Positions 51,764 to 63,813 of a DNA stretch of 64,000 bases are shown here, piece after piece. The DNA is from Salinilacustrithrix sp034522155 (lineage in GTDB: Bacteria > Actinomycetota > Acidimicrobiia > Acidimicrobiales > Salinilacustritrichaceae): the NCBI GenBank assembly GCA_034522155.1, contig JAXHLP010000001.1:62001-126000 (forward strand). Direction: 5' to 3'. Each line of letters begins with the position of its first letter. Within the stretch, counting starts at the first letter, position 1. The translations under genes were made by a program, and so were the position numbers. The notes beneath the pieces are model-generated. The model was not told the origin of the DNA and did not search any database. It worked only from the letters and a program-made list of their open reading frames with translations.

Positions 51764-51817
51764 AGGATCGGCGCAGTCGCGCGGCCGGGATGGTCGTCCG
51801 CGCCGATCGGCGCGCTC
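51764..51817. repeat. 54-bp palindromic intergenic repeat, copy 2
   Basis: Lies between gap and pgk and matches 34732-34785 at 42 of 54 positions. Its core CGCGCCGATCGGCGCG (51799-51814) is a perfect 16-bp palindrome and could form a hairpin that separates gap and pgk expression. Confidence 0.5.
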
Positions 51818-51830
51818 GTCCGGACCACGC

Positions 51831-52828
<998 letters not shown>

Positions 52829-52832
<4 letters not shown>

Positions 52833-53764
52833 TGGTTTTCCCTCGGAGGTCGAAGAGACAGGGTCGGGCCCAATCCGACCACGCGCGCCACACCCCTCAC
52901 AACCGGTAGGCCAGCTCCGGCGAGGACCGGGCCGAGGAGGTCGGCGTCGTGGGCGCGGCCGTGGGGGCGGTCGACGTCGGCCTCGACCACGGTCAGACCC
53001 TTCGCCAGCGCGGTGCGCACGCTCCCCTCCTGGGCGACGACGGTGTCGACGGCGATGCCGTGGCGGGCGAGCGTGTCGACGTCCGCCGCCGGGTCGCGGT
53101 CGAGGTTGGTCACGAGCACGGTGCGGGCGGTCGCGGCGTCGATCGCCTTGGCCACCGACGGCAACGCCGCGGCTGCGAGCACGCTGGTGACGAACGAACC
53201 CGGGCCGAGCACCACCTGGTCAGCGGCGTCGATGGCGGCGAGCACGTCGTCGGGCACGGGCGGGTCGGACGGGTCGAACGCGAGATCGCGGGCGCCGCCT
53301 GCGTTCTCGATGGCCACCTGGCCGCGCACCTCGCCATCGGCCGTGGTCGCCACCAGCGTCACCGGCGCCGCGGTGGCGGGCAGCACCCGGGCCACGGCGG
53401 CGTCGATGCCCAGCCAGCGGCCGAGGAGATCGGCCGCGGTGGTGAGGTCCTGGCCGGCGTCCACCAGCCCAGCAAGCAGCAGGTTGCCGACCGCGTGGCC
53501 CTCGAGCTCGCCGCTGCCGAAGCGGTGTTCGAGGCCGGCGGCGAGCTCGGTGTCGCCGGCCACGGCCGCCAGGCAGCGGCGCAGATCACCCGGGGCCGGC
53601 ATGTCGAAGCTGGCCCGCAGCCGGCCGCTGGAGCCGCCGTCGTCGCCGGTGGCTACGACCGCCGTGAGGTGGCCGGCGTAGGTGCGGATGGCCCGCAGGC
53701 TCATCGCCAGCCCGTGCCCACCGCCGATGGCCACGACGCGCGGGCGGTGCTCCCCCACCTTCAC
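52829..53764 (-). CDS. yvcK: Gluconeogenesis factor YvcK/CofD-like protein
   Basis: 311 residues of the YvcK/GlmR group, cytoplasmic UDP-sugar-binding regulators that link carbon metabolism to cell-wall synthesis. AIGGGHGLAMSLRAIRTYAGHLTAVV and ATGDDGGSSGRLR are the family hallmarks, and LGPGSFVTSVLAA follows. GTG start overlapping the rapZ stop. In most actinobacteria whiA comes next; here gap follows at once. Confidence 0.93.
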
Positions 53765-54609
53765 CGCTCCACGTCCCGGTGGGTGACGGCGGCGTCGGTG
53801 CCGAGCTCGTCGATGCGCCGGCGCAGTTCCTCGGCGATGACGACCGAGCGATGCCGGCCGCCGGTGCAGCCGACCGCGATGCTCAGGTAGGCCTTGCCCT
53901 CCCGCCGGTACGCCGGCAGGAGTAGCTCGAAGAGGTCGGTGACCTGATCGACGAAGGACTTGGCCTCCTCCGACGACAGCACGTAGTCCCTGACCTCGTC
54001 GTCGAGACCGGTGAGGGGGCGGAGGTCGTCCTCCCAGTGCGGGTTGGGCAGGAAGCGCACGTCGAAGACGAGGTCGGAGTCGATGGGCAGGCCGTGCTTG
54101 AACCCGAACGAGCGGATCGAGGTCTGCATGCCCACATCGGCCTCGGGCTGGGCGAACGTGGCCCGGACCCGGTCACGCAACTGGTGGACGTTGAGCTGCG
54201 TGGTGTCGATCACCACGTCAGCGCCTTCGCGCACCGGTTGGAGGAGGGTCCGCTCAGTCTCGATGGCGTCCTCGATGGTGTCGCCCTCGATCGGGTGGCG
54301 GCGGCGGGTCTGCTCGTAGCGGCGGACGAGCTCCTCGGTGCTGCAGTCGAGGAACAGGATCCGCACGCGCGGGACCGAGCGGCGCAGCTCGCCGATGGCG
54401 TCGAGCAGGTCGGAGTCGTAGTAGCCGGTGCCGGCGACGAGGGCGACCCGGTCGATGCTCGAGCCGGGCGCGTCGGCGAGCTCGGACACCTTGGACATGA
54501 GCGTGGGGGGCAGGTTGTCGATGACGAACCAGCCGAGGTCCTCGAAGTCGTTCGCCGCCTGGGAACGCCCCGCGCCGGAGAGCCCGGCGATCACGACGTA
54601 GTCGCTCAT
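53761..54609 (-). CDS. rapZ: RapZ-family nucleotide-binding protein (RNase adapter type)
   Basis: 282 residues. The P-loop is GLSGAGRSQAA, with Arg for the usual Walker A Lys, as occurs in some actinobacterial homologues. DLGWFVIDNLPP, FLDCSTEELVRRYEQTRRRHP, SFGFKHGLPIDSDLVFDVRFLPNP and the C-terminal IAVGCTGGRHRSVVIAEEL are all diagnostic. In E. coli RapZ senses glucosamine 6-phosphate. ATG overlaps the stop of the preceding methyltransferase. Confidence 0.94.
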   Translation of the reverse strand: MSDYVVIAGLSGAGRSQAANDFEDLGWFVIDNLPPTLMSKVSELADAPGSSIDRVALVAGTGYYDSDLLDAIGELRRSVPRVRILFLDCSTEELVRRYEQTRRRHPIEGDTIEDAIETERTLLQPVREGADVVIDTTQLNVHQLRDRVRATFAQPEADVGMQTSIRSFGFKHGLPIDSDLVFDVRFLPNPHWEDDLRPLTGLDDEVRDYVLSSEEAKSFVDQVTDLFELLLPAYRREGKAYLSIAVGCTGGRHRSVVIAEELRRRIDELGTDAAVTHRDVER

Positions 54610-55365
54610 ACCCCGCAGGTTACGGATGATGCCGGAGCGTCCGGGCGCTTCTCGGTGCGCAGGAATAGCAGGCGAGGGATCTCGGCGGCGTCGGTGTACT
54701 CGGCTGCGCGGGCCAGGAACCCCGGTGGTGGGGCGGGCTCGTCCATGTGGGTGACCACGAGGTCGTTGGTTGCGAGCGCGTTCACGTACCGGCTGAGGGG
54801 GCGGTGGATGAAGGGGATGAAGACGTCCTTCTCCACCTCCTCGATGGTCGACTCCTCCCGGAGGTAGGCGCCGATGCGCCAGTACTGCTCGGGCGGGTCG
54901 AGGATCTGGTCGTCGATCCAGCCGCTGTTCGGGCGTCTGCAGCAGCGGGTGGTTGAGGAAGAACAGGAACCGGCCGCCGGGTTCGAGCACCCGCGCGACC
55001 TCGGCGATGGCGGCGTCCACGTCCGCGATGTGTTCGAACACCAGGCAGGCGACCACGCAGTCGACGGCCTCGTCCCGTGCCGGAAGCTGCGCTGCGCCCG
55101 CGGCCAGATAGCTCGGCCCACCGCCTCGGTCGGCGGCGACCCGGATCTGGTTCCACGTGGGGTCGAGTCCGACGACCTCGATGCCCTGGTCGGCAGCGAG
55201 GCGGGCGAGCTGGCCCTCCCCCGTTCCGACGTCGAGCATGCGCCGGACGCCGGCGAGGTGCTGGGCCGCCAGCGGCAGGATCTGTTCCTCGTACTCGGGA
55301 TCGACGCCGTCGGTGAACCCGTCCTGCCACCAGTCGGCATGCTGCTCCCAGAGGTCGTCGCTCAC
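54606..55365 (-). pseudogene. Class I SAM methyltransferase, one frameshift (probably a consensus error)
   Basis: Starts with GTG at 55365 overlapping the glycosyltransferase stop. MLDVGTGEGQLARLAADQG is motif I, VVACLVFEHIADVDAAIAEVARVLEPGG the post-I and motif III region, and LFFLNHPLL follows. Near 54929-54935, within a GGG run, the frame changes; the rest (GWIDDQILDPPEQYWRIGAY to the stop at 54606) continues the same family. Removing one base restores a protein of about 252 residues. Role: methylation of an envelope glycan or lipid, inferred from neighbours. Confidence 0.75.
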
Positions 55366-56094
55366 GTGCCGACGTTGCCAGAGACAGCGTTGGTGACCAC
55401 GTCCTGATGGCCGACTGCACGACGGACACGGACGACTTCGCCGATCGTGGTGGCGTAGTGCCAGGGGCGGACGTGACCGACCGGGCGGTGCTCCCAGCTC
55501 ACGCCGACCTCCAACGGTTCGTGGCCGATCGAGCGCGCCAACGCGAGGGCCTCGACGTCGAAGCCCCAGCCGTCGAGCGTGCACGCCTGGAAGACCGACT
55601 CGGCGACGTCGCCGCGGAAGACCTTGCACCCCGTCTGGGAGTCCTCGATGCCCGGCAGCACGAGGCGCTGGATGACGACGTTGCCGAACCGCCCGAGGGA
55701 TGACCGGATGCCCGACTGGGGTCGGTCGAGATGAGCGCCCTCGACCGCGACCGAGGCGATCACCACCGACCGGTCGGTGTCGAGGAGCTTGGCGAGCTCG
55801 AAGGGGTCGGTCGAGCCGTCGGCGTCGAGGAAGGCCCGCCACTCCCCCGTCGCCTGGAGCATCCCCTGGCGGACGGCATAGCCCTTGCCCCGGTTGTGCG
55901 CCAGCCGCAGGATCTGCAGGCCCGGTAGCCGCTCGGCATAGGCGAGACAGCGTTCGGTGGTGCCGTCGCGGGAGCCGTCGTCGACCACGATCACCTCGGC
56001 GTCGACAGCCCGTTCCGCCAGCCAGGTCTCCAGCCGCTCGAGCGTGGGGCTCGATCCGGCCGGCTTCGTCGAACGCCGGGATGATCACCGACAG
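55362..56094 (-). pseudogene. Family 2 glycosyltransferase, one frameshift; perhaps fused to the upstream GT87 protein
   Basis: GT-A transferase of the dolichol-phosphate-mannose synthase type. LSVIIPAFDEAGRIEP begins it at ~56094, then a shift in the GGGG run at 56046-56049, then VIVVDDGSRDGTTE, LAHNRGKGYAVRQGM, FLDADGSTDPFEL (metal-binding DxD-like) and QTGCKVFRGDVA. No start codon with ribosome-binding site lies before LSVIIPAF, and the frame runs in unbroken from the GT87 gene, so either a hidden indel or a real fusion is present. It would transfer a sugar to a polyprenyl phosphate or lipid. Confidence 0.75.
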
Positions 56095-57312
56095 GTCTGG
56101 CGGCGACTGGCCGGCCCGGCCAGGGCCGAGCCGCTCGAATGGGGTCTCCGCAGGCCGCTGCTCGGGGCCCGCCCGCCACCAGGTCTGGAGGGTGACGAGG
56201 AAGGTGCCGACGACGACCAGCGCCACGGGTGTGAACCCGACGTACTCCTTGATGGGGTGGAGGGCGCCGACGAGCCAGCCGATGGCCACCAGCCGCACGA
56301 GCCCCTCTCGCCCGGCGGCCGCCAGACCGGCCACCGCGAGTACCAGCAGGCTGGCGTCGTAGAACATGGCGTGCGGTGAGGTGAGCAGGATGCCGACCGA
56401 CGCGGCCGCCATCGACAGCCCGAGCTTCTCGTCGGTTCGCCCCCACCACAGCAGCACCAGGACCGCGCCCGTGGCGATGGCGAGCGTGCCGCCGATGGCC
56501 AGCGCCACCGGCGAGCCGACGCCGAAGACGTGCTCGGCGACCCCGAGCCAGGACACGGCGTTGGCACCGTTCACCTCGGCGTCGAGGACGGTGAAATCGC
56601 TCACCTCGGCGAACCAGTCGCCCGTCCAGCCGATCCCGAGCATCGCTGCACCGGCGAGCCACCACACGGCACCGACGCCGAGTGAGGCCATCACGATCCG
56701 AAAGCGTCGCCGCACCACGAACAGTCCGATCAGCGGGATGGCGTACTGGGGTTTGAACAGCAGGAGTCCGAGCGCGAGCCCGGCGAGCACGTCGTTGCCG
56801 TCGTCGGCCCCCCGCCAAACCGCCGCCACGAGCAGGACGATGAGCGCAGCGTTCTGACCGAGCGTCACCGCGATGAACAGCGGGACGAACGTGAAGGCGA
56901 CGGCCGCCACCACCGCGCCGTCGTGATCGACCCCACGCAGCATCGGCCGCACGAGCCAGTACGCACCGATGATGGCCGCCGCCATCAGCAGGGTGTGGAG
57001 CACATATGCCGGCACGTAGGAGAACTGGGCGAGCGCGGCGTAGACGCCGGCCACGGGTGGCGGGTAGGCGAAGTAGAGGACGCTGTCCTCCTCGAGCAGC
57101 TCGCCCTGCGCCTCCCGCTGTCGGTCGATGTCGTAGAGCAGGTCGAGATCGCCAGTCTGCCGACGATCGACCCGGCCCCGTCAGAACGACGGGAAGTCGC
57201 CCCCGACCCGCCCGGCCAGCGAGTCGGCCCGTCGGCCGCGGCGACCACGCGCCACGAAGCTCACGACCAAGGCTGCGAGCACGCCAAACGCCGCGACCCG
57301 AGGGCGGATCAT
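56095..57312 (-). pseudogene. DUF2029/GT87 polyprenol-dependent mannosyltransferase-like membrane protein, two indels near the start
   Basis: Multi-pass membrane glycosyltransferase of the PimE-like GT-C class. ATG 57312 gives MIRPRVAAFGVLAALVV and GGDFPSF, then an inserted base makes a stop (57181-57183); a missing base near 57157-57163 restores the frame at GDLDLLYDIDRQREAQ and LYFAYPPPVAGVYAAL. Further on come GLLLFKPQYAIPLIGL (the GT87 KP motif) and at least eight hydrophobic segments. It would add a sugar from a lipid carrier outside the membrane. It starts 22 nt after uvrC. Confidence 0.75.
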
Positions 57313-57334
57313 CGGTGGTCATCCCGGAGCCCGC

Positions 57335-59255
57335 TCACCACCGGATTCTCCCGATCCGAGTAGCGCCGCGAAGGACCATCGGACCTGGACTTCGCGTCGG
57401 CTTGTGGAGGTGGTCCAAGAGATCATCGGCCACACCATCGGGGAGCCAGCTCAGCGACTTGAGCTCCTCGATCGTGGCGGCCTTCACCTTCTTGACCGAT
57501 CCGAGCTCGTCGACGAGCCGCTTCGTGCGGGCGGGGCCGAGGCCGGGCACGCCGTCGAGGTCCGACTGCTTCATCCGCTTGTCCCGCAGCTGGCGGTGAT
57601 AGGTGATGGCGAAGCGGTGGGACTCGTCCCGCAGTCGCTGGATCATGTAGAGCGCTTCGGACTGGCGGGGGATGCGGATGGCGTCGGCCTTGCCCGGAAC
57701 GAACACCTCCTCGAACTGCTTGGCCAGCGCCGCTACGGGAATCTCGTCTTCGAGGTCGAGCTCCTTCAGCACGCTGAGCGCGCTGGAGAGCTGTCCCTTG
57801 CCGCCGTCGACGAGCAGGAGCTGGGGCGGTAGGGCGAACTGCCCGGCCGCTCCCCGACGGGCTTGCGGCGTTCGGACAGGATCCGCAGTCAGAGCGACGC
57901 CGAGCACCTCCTCCATGGCAGCGAAGTCATCGTTGCCGTCGACGTCCTTGATCTTGAACCGCCGGTACTCCGACTTCTTCGGCAGCCCGTCCTCGGTGAC
58001 GACCATCGAACCCACGTAGTCGCTGCCCTGCAGGTGCGACATGTCGTAGCACTCGATCCGCAACGGGGCCTCGGGCAGGCCGAGCTGGTCCTGGAGCTTG
58101 TTGAGGGCCCGGGCCCGGCTGTTGTGGTCGCTCGCCCGCTTGAGGCGGTGACGGGCGAAGGCCTCCTTGGCGTTGTGGGTGACCGTCTCCTGGAGCCGGA
58201 CCTTCTCGCTCGCTCGGGCACCTTGATCTCCACCCGACCGCCCCGCAGCTCCGACAGGTACTCCTCGTACAGGTCGGGATCATCGGGCATCGTGGGCACC
58301 AGCACCTGCTTGGGCACCCCGAGCCGGGGGTCGTCGTAGAGGCCCTCGAGCACGTGCTCGATCAACGCGCCAGCGGTGAGCTCCTCGACCTTGTCGACGA
58401 TGAAGCCCTTGCGCCCCACGACCCGTCCCTTGCGGACGAAGAACACCTGGACGGCCGCCTCGAGCTCGTCGTCCTCCACGCCCACCACGTCGAGGTCCTC
58501 ACTGCGGTCACCCACCATCTGCTGCTTGGCGATGGCCTTGCGGATGCTGGCGAGCCGGTCGCGGACGACGGGCCGCCTTCTCGAACTCGAGGTCCGAGGA
58601 GGCCTGCTCCATCTCCGCTTCCATCCGCTCGACGACCGTGTCGGTCTCGCCGTCGAGGAACTCGAGCAGTTCGTGCGTCATCTGCCGGTACCGTCCTGGC
58701 CGACCTCGCCGACACATGGTCCCGAGCACTTCTCGATGTGGTACAGCAGGCACGGCCGGCCGAGGCGCTCGTGGCTCTCGAACTTCCTGTCCGAGCAGGT
58801 CCGCAGCGGGAACGTCCGCAGCAGCAGGTCGAGGGTCTCGCGGATGGCGTACGCGTTGGCGTAGGGCCCGTAGTACTGCACGCCCTTCTTCTTCTTGCCC
58901 CGCATGACCATCGGCCGGGGCCACTCGTCCGAGACCGTGACGGCGAGGAACGGGTAGCTCTTGTCGTCCCGGAGCCGGACGTTGAAGCGCGGCTGGTGCT
59001 CCTTGATCAGGTTGTACTCGAGCATCAGCGCTTCGACGTCGTTGCGGACCTGGATCCACTCGACCGTGTCGGCGGTCTCGCACCATCTGCGCCGGTGCGC
59101 GGATGCATGTCGCGGGGGTTCTGGAAGTAGTTCGACAGCCGCGACCAGCAGGTCCTTGGCCTTGCCGACGATAGATCACCCGGCCCGTGCTCGTCCTTGA
59201 ACTGGTAGGAGCCGGGCGTGTCGGGAATCGTGCCGGCCGGCGGACGCTGGACCAT
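57335..59255 (-). pseudogene. uvrC: UvrABC excinuclease subunit C, many frameshifts (probably consensus errors)
   Basis: All UvrC parts are recognisable in changing frames: IPDTPGSYQFKDEHG and LSNYFQNPRDMHPRT (GIY-YIG nuclease), LIKEHQPRFNVRLRDDKSYP, HIEKCSGPCVGEV, the UVR segment FLDGETDTVVERMEAEM, GFIVDKVEELTAGALIEHVL, RIECYDMSHLQGSDYVGSMVV (C-terminal nuclease), LLLVDGGKGQLSSAL, and a helix-hairpin-helix VPGLGPARTKRLVDELG. At least seven single-base shifts are needed, densest in 59.0-59.2 kb. The protein cuts DNA on both sides of lesions in nucleotide excision repair. Confidence 0.88.
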
Positions 59256-59317
59256 CGTGCTCAGGCTATGAGCACTCGTCGAGAACCTGATGGCTCACCA
59301 CCGTCACGTAGGTGGGG

Positions 59318-60521
59318 TCAGCCCGCCACGATCTCGAAGACGCCTCCGTCCTCCTCGAGCGACATGACGTACAGCCGAGCGTCCTCCCCGGATATGACCG
59401 CGACAGGCGAGTCGACGGACAGATCGACCTCGGTTCGATGACGCTGTCGAGTGGCGTCGCAGCGGATAGCCGGATGCCCCCGTGCACAGCGTCCTGCGAA
59501 TACGTAGGCGCCGCTGCGACTCGGGGATGGATCGCCTTCGTAGAGCCCGCCGCCAGCCACGGCGCAGGCCGGTGGATTGCTCGTCGGCCAGGGTGTCGGG
59601 GTCGATCCTCGGCGACGTACTCGGGGCCGCGGCCTCTGGTCCTCGGCGGTAGGCCTTCACTCGGCGAATGCCCTCCAGACCTGGCCACCCGAAGTTCTGC
59701 GCCAGCCCTCGGACAGCGGCACCACGCTGATTTCCTCATAGCACCAGTGACCGACATCGGCGATCCACAAGCGGATCGTCGCTGTCGAAGGAGAACCTCC
59801 CGGACACGGACTACAGCGGAGATCTCGGGAGCCACGTCGTAGCCTGTCAGATCGGACGGATTGTCCTCGGGCACCTCGGAAACCACCCTCCTCTGGCGTC
59901 GGGCGACGCGGATGATCGACCCGTACCACGAGGAGAGCTCGAGACCGCCGCGGATCGCGGCGACATCATCGCTTCCCCCATCGCCGAAGGAGACGTACGA
60001 GGTAGCCGTCCGGCCCGAAACGGATGCCGCCGCCGTTGTGCCACCGGTGGGGTTGCTCGCAAGGTCACGATGTCGAGCCCGGCGTCCGGCTGGGTGTTCC
60101 AGCTGGCCACGGCCAGCGCGTGATCCGGCTGGTGCCCGTCGGGCCGCTCGGTGTAGGAGACGTACAGCCACTCGCCAGGAGGGTCCGTTCGAGGTCCAGC
60201 AGCCCTTGCTCAGCGCCGACCAGCACCTCGTCGGAAAGGTCGAGCACGACCTCTCCGGTATCGGCGTCGGCGATCGTGCCGGTCAGCGCGACACGAGCAT
60301 CCCGGACTCGGTCGGCTCCATCGACGTCGGGCTGGGGGACAGCCGCCGTCTGATGAACGTCGAGGGCGATGGGGGTCTCCGGACGGTCGCGGCGGCGTTT
60401 CGTGCACCGCCGGGAGCGAGCAGTCGCTCCAGCCATCCCGCCAGCCTGACCCGGTCGCAGCGGGCCTCGAGGACGAACAGTCCGATCAGCAAGACCGCCA
60501 GCACGCCGATCGACCCCGCAC
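59318..60521 (-). pseudogene. PQQ-dependent sugar dehydrogenase-like beta-propeller, many frameshifts
   Basis: Fragments in all three frames follow the soluble glucose/aldose dehydrogenase (YliI/Hhip-like) order: a GTG start at 60521 behind AAGGAG, a signal anchor GVLAVLLIGLFVLEA, TGTIADADTGEVVLDLSDEV, YVSFGDGGSDD, VPEDNPSDLTGY, LWIADVGHWCYEEISVV, and the end GEDARLYVMSLEEDGGVFEIV. It would be an exported oxidase of sugars or alcohols using PQQ; whether the organism makes PQQ is not visible. Indel density is too high to give a full sequence. Confidence 0.65.
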
Positions 60522-60798
60522 AACTCCTTGGCCCATGGCTCCTGAACCTCACAGCGCCGACGACCTCGGCTCGCCCATGTTGGCGGATGGGAGCAACGTC
60601 ATGGCCCGATCGTCGACAGGCGGCAGTCATCTGGATGCATATCATCCACGTGCAGCCTTCAGGATCGTCGCGAACGCCGGCCCGGAACTACCGGCACATA
60701 TCTGGCTTCCGAGGACGACATCCCCGTGGGCGAGGCGACCGGGCTGTCCCCACCGTCCAGCAATCGGATCCTCCACCCTTCTCCAACCGGGAGAACAG

Positions 60799-61908
60799 AT
60801 GCTCCGCCTCCAGATCCGCTCCCCGAGCGATACGCCGACGCCGACCCCGACGAGTTGTCGGCCCGCATCGCTGCTGCGAAGGAAACGCTCGGCGAGCGCC
60901 TCTTCGTGCTCGGACACCACTACCAGCGTGACGAGGTCATCGCCTTCGCCGACGCCCGGGGCGACAGCTACAAGCTCTCGGTGCTGGCCCAGGAACGGCC
61001 CGAGGCCGAGTACATCGTCTTCTGCGGCGTGCACTTCATGGCCGAGTCGGCCGACATCCTCACCGCCGACCACCAGCAGGTGATGCTGCCCGACCTCGAC
61101 GCCGGCTGCTCGATGGCCGACATGGCCGACATCGACCAGGTCGAGGAGGCCTGGGAGAGCCTCGAGGACGTGATCGACGACCGAGCGCCTGGTGCCCGAT
61201 CACCTACATGAACTCCTCGGCAGCCATCAAGGCCTTCGTCGGCCGCCACGGCGGCGCGGTGTGCACGTCGTCCAACGCCCGAGCGGTGCTGGAGTGGGCC
61301 TTCGACAAGGGGCGACAAGGTGCCTGTTCTTCCCGACCAGCACCTCGGCCGCAACACCGGCTATCGACATGGGCTACTCCGTCGACGACATGGCCGTGCT
61401 GGAACCCGCGCTTCGAGCTGGGCGGGCTCACCGAGCGCGAGGCCAAGGAAGCCACGTTCCTGCTCTGGAAGGGGCACTGCTCGATCCACCAGCGCGTTCT
61501 CGGCCGAGCAGGTCGCCGACTTCCGCGCCGAGCATCCCGGCGGTCTCGTCGTCGTCCACCCCGAGGCGCCGCACGAGGCCGTCGAGGCCGCAGACGAGGT
61601 CGGCTCCACCAGCAAGATCATCGAGGTCGTCGAAGAGCGCGCCGGCCGGCTCGACCATCGCGGTGGGTACCGAGATCCACCTCGTCAACCGCCTGGCCAA
61701 CGAGCACCCGGACAAGACCGTCGTCTCGCTCGACCCGCTGATCTGCCCGCGCTTCGAGCGACGTAGTGCCGATCGACCTCCCCCGCCTGGCCTGGGTGAC
61801 CGAGGAGTTGCTCCAGGGCCGAGTGCGGATCCGAGTGCTGGTTCCCAGCGACACGTCGCAATGGGCCGAGGTCTCGCTCCAACGCCCGTGCTCGAGATCG
61901 CTGGCTAG
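60799..61908 (+). pseudogene. nadA: Quinolinate synthase A, many frameshifts (probably consensus errors)
   Basis: NadA condenses iminoaspartate and dihydroxyacetone phosphate to quinolinate for NAD synthesis using a 4Fe-4S cluster. ATG 60799 has GGGAGAA upstream. Visible: FVLGHHYQRDEVIAFADARG, IVFCGVHFMAESADIL (cluster Cys), ITYMNSSAAIKAFVG, CTSSNARAVLEWAF, FPDQHLGRNTGY, LLWKGHCSIHQ, HPEAPHEAVEAADEVGSTSKI, GTEIHLVNRLANEHPDK and the end LEIAG. About eight shifts are needed. It is the only plus-strand gene of the 40-64 kb part. Confidence 0.87.
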
Positions 61909-62113
61909 GAGCATGCAAGACGCGCGACGAGAATCGAGCCGGCCGTGCTTGCGAGATCGCTGGTCAGGCGAGCTCCGCCCCGTGGCCGATCGGGAGTTGC
62001 GCAGCACGCTCGCTAGCGGCGTGGGGCGACTCGCCCATCCGCCGACGGTGCCGGCCGTCGCTGACGACGGCAACCGCAGGATCGGTGTCGGCGAGGACGT
62101 CTGATGCTCGTCG

Positions 62114-62898
62114 TCATGAGTCCGAGGCCGAGCTCGGCGATCCACGAACGACGAGAAGGCCAAGTGCCAGGACCGCCGAGCGGAACCAGCCACCAGGAAG
62201 GCGCATGACCGGGCGCCCACCCGAGTCTCGACCCGCGTTGTAGATCCCGGTCGAACTCGGTCCGTGAGCCGTTCGACGGGCCTCGGCTTCGAGCTCACTC
62301 GAGCACGAAACTCCACTCGCCCATCTCGCCTCGTCCGCACTCGCCACAGGTGATACTCCTCGTCGAGCAGAAAGTCCCCGAACGGGCTCGGTGCTCTCTG
62401 CGTAGAGCCGGTGACCGACCCGCACCGAGTTCCGACATCGCCGTTTCGGGATCCTCCACGTGCTCGAGCACGTGCGAGGCGATGACGAGCTCGAATGCGC
62501 CGTTCCGGAACGGAAGATTGCCGATATCGCCAACGACGTACGGCCGGTGGTACGACAACCAGACGACCATTGCGGTGTAGGTCCTCCGCGATGTACCGCT
62601 CGCAGCAGACTGATGCGGCACCGTTGGGAAAGGCCCCCGCTGCCAACGTCGAGCACCGGCCCGTCCCCAGACGTCCGGCACTCGCGCCCTTGGACCAGCC
62701 TGCTCGGATCGTCCTCGTGGACTTCCCTCGCCGCCTCATGCCCACAGCTCCCACGGTCGCGGCCTCACCCGTAGTAGCGCGGTGAGTCAGACGGACCCAC
62801 CCACGAAGACCGTGTTCGTCTTCGGAGACCATCGTCGCGCGCTGGGCCTCTGCGGGGTTCGCAGGACATCCAGGATCGATCTGGTGAGGCCTCGTCAT
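62114..62898 (-). pseudogene. Class I SAM methyltransferase, frameshifted
   Basis: ATG 62898 overlaps the stop of the glycosyltransferase (ATGA). In changing frames: MLDVGSGG (motif I), YVVGDIGNLPFRNGAFELVIASH written in parts as GDIGNLPFRNG and LVIASHVLEHVEDPETAMSEL, then EEYHLWRVRTRR. This is a Methyltransf_11-type enzyme. The 205 nt between its end and nadA hold nothing recognisable. It probably modifies a cell-surface glycan, given its neighbours. Confidence 0.6.
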
Positions 62899-63813
62899 GT
62901 TCCTCTCTCCCTTCCAGCTGCACGATTGATCTGCCGGGACCGCGTGCACAGGAAGGGCACCACGAGTTTCCCCAAACCGAGGCCGCGCAGGTCGAACATC
63001 ACCCTCAGCCCCTCGAAGCAGGCGGCAGGGAGAGCCGGTGGACGCGCTTCGTGGCCTTCCACCGGCAACGTGCCAGGACGTTGGAAGCGAAGTACTGAAT
63101 GCCCGGAGCTTCGTAGCATTTCCCGCGTTGCCGCGGCCATGGGCCGACCAGCGACGCCTGCGAACGCCCAGACGCGGGCAGCGGCTCCGAAGGCGACCTC
63201 GCGCGCCGTTGCACCGAAGCCTGCGGCCAGAGATCGAGGTCCTGCGGTGTAGAGGAAGAGCTCCTCATCGAATCCGCCGATCGCCCGGAAGCTATCGACG
63301 TTCAGGGCGAGCGGAGAGCGGCACCTGCCGGAACGATGCCCAGATGACGACACCTCTGATCCAGCCGGGTGGCGGCGCGCTTCGGCCGGCGAACGCCTGG
63401 CCCGAGGCGATGCATGGCTCAGCGCGTGCGCGACCTCCCGTGCGACGGTCGGGTAACGGTAGCCCAGCGTCCTGGATCCGTCCGCCGTCGTGGAGGCAGG
63501 CGCAACCGCGCCAGGCCGATCCGCGAGGCCGCGGTCGTCGCCGCGAGTCTCAGAATCGCCTCATGGCTCAGCATGCGCGTCAGGATTGCGCTACACCGCA
63601 ACGTCGGCCGAGGCTGCCAGCCATCGCCACGTTGCATGCGGCGCCGAAACCCACGTTGCCGCCCGTCGAGCGTACCGCCGCTGCTGGGCCCTCGTAGTCC
63701 CCGGAGTTGTCCGCCACGATCACCTCGTAGCCCGCCCGGCCAAGGCTTTCGGCGCGTGGCGCGATGAGCTCGGACGAGCAGTAGTTGACGAAGACGATCG
63801 TGGGCACGGTCAA
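62895..63813 (-). pseudogene. Family 2 (rhamnosyltransferase-like) glycosyltransferase, frameshifted
   Basis: Start is TTG 63813 (or GTG 63807) with GGGAGGAA upstream, overlapping the stop of the preceding gene. TIVFVNYCSSELIAPRAESL, VIVADNSGDYEGPAAAV and GNVGFGAACNVAM form the nucleotide-sugar domain; ALNVDSFRAIGGFDEELFLY and EDLDLW-like residues follow in other frames, typical of WbbL-type enzymes. The end reads LGKLVVPFL. It would build an extracellular or wall polysaccharide. Confidence 0.65.

Noticed and set aside
53761..57054. Single 1,097-codon minus-strand frame covering GT87, GT2, methyltransferase and RapZ
   Set aside because: It looks like one giant protein, but the middle parts are out-of-frame shadows created by two indels; RapZ has its own ATG overlapping a stop.
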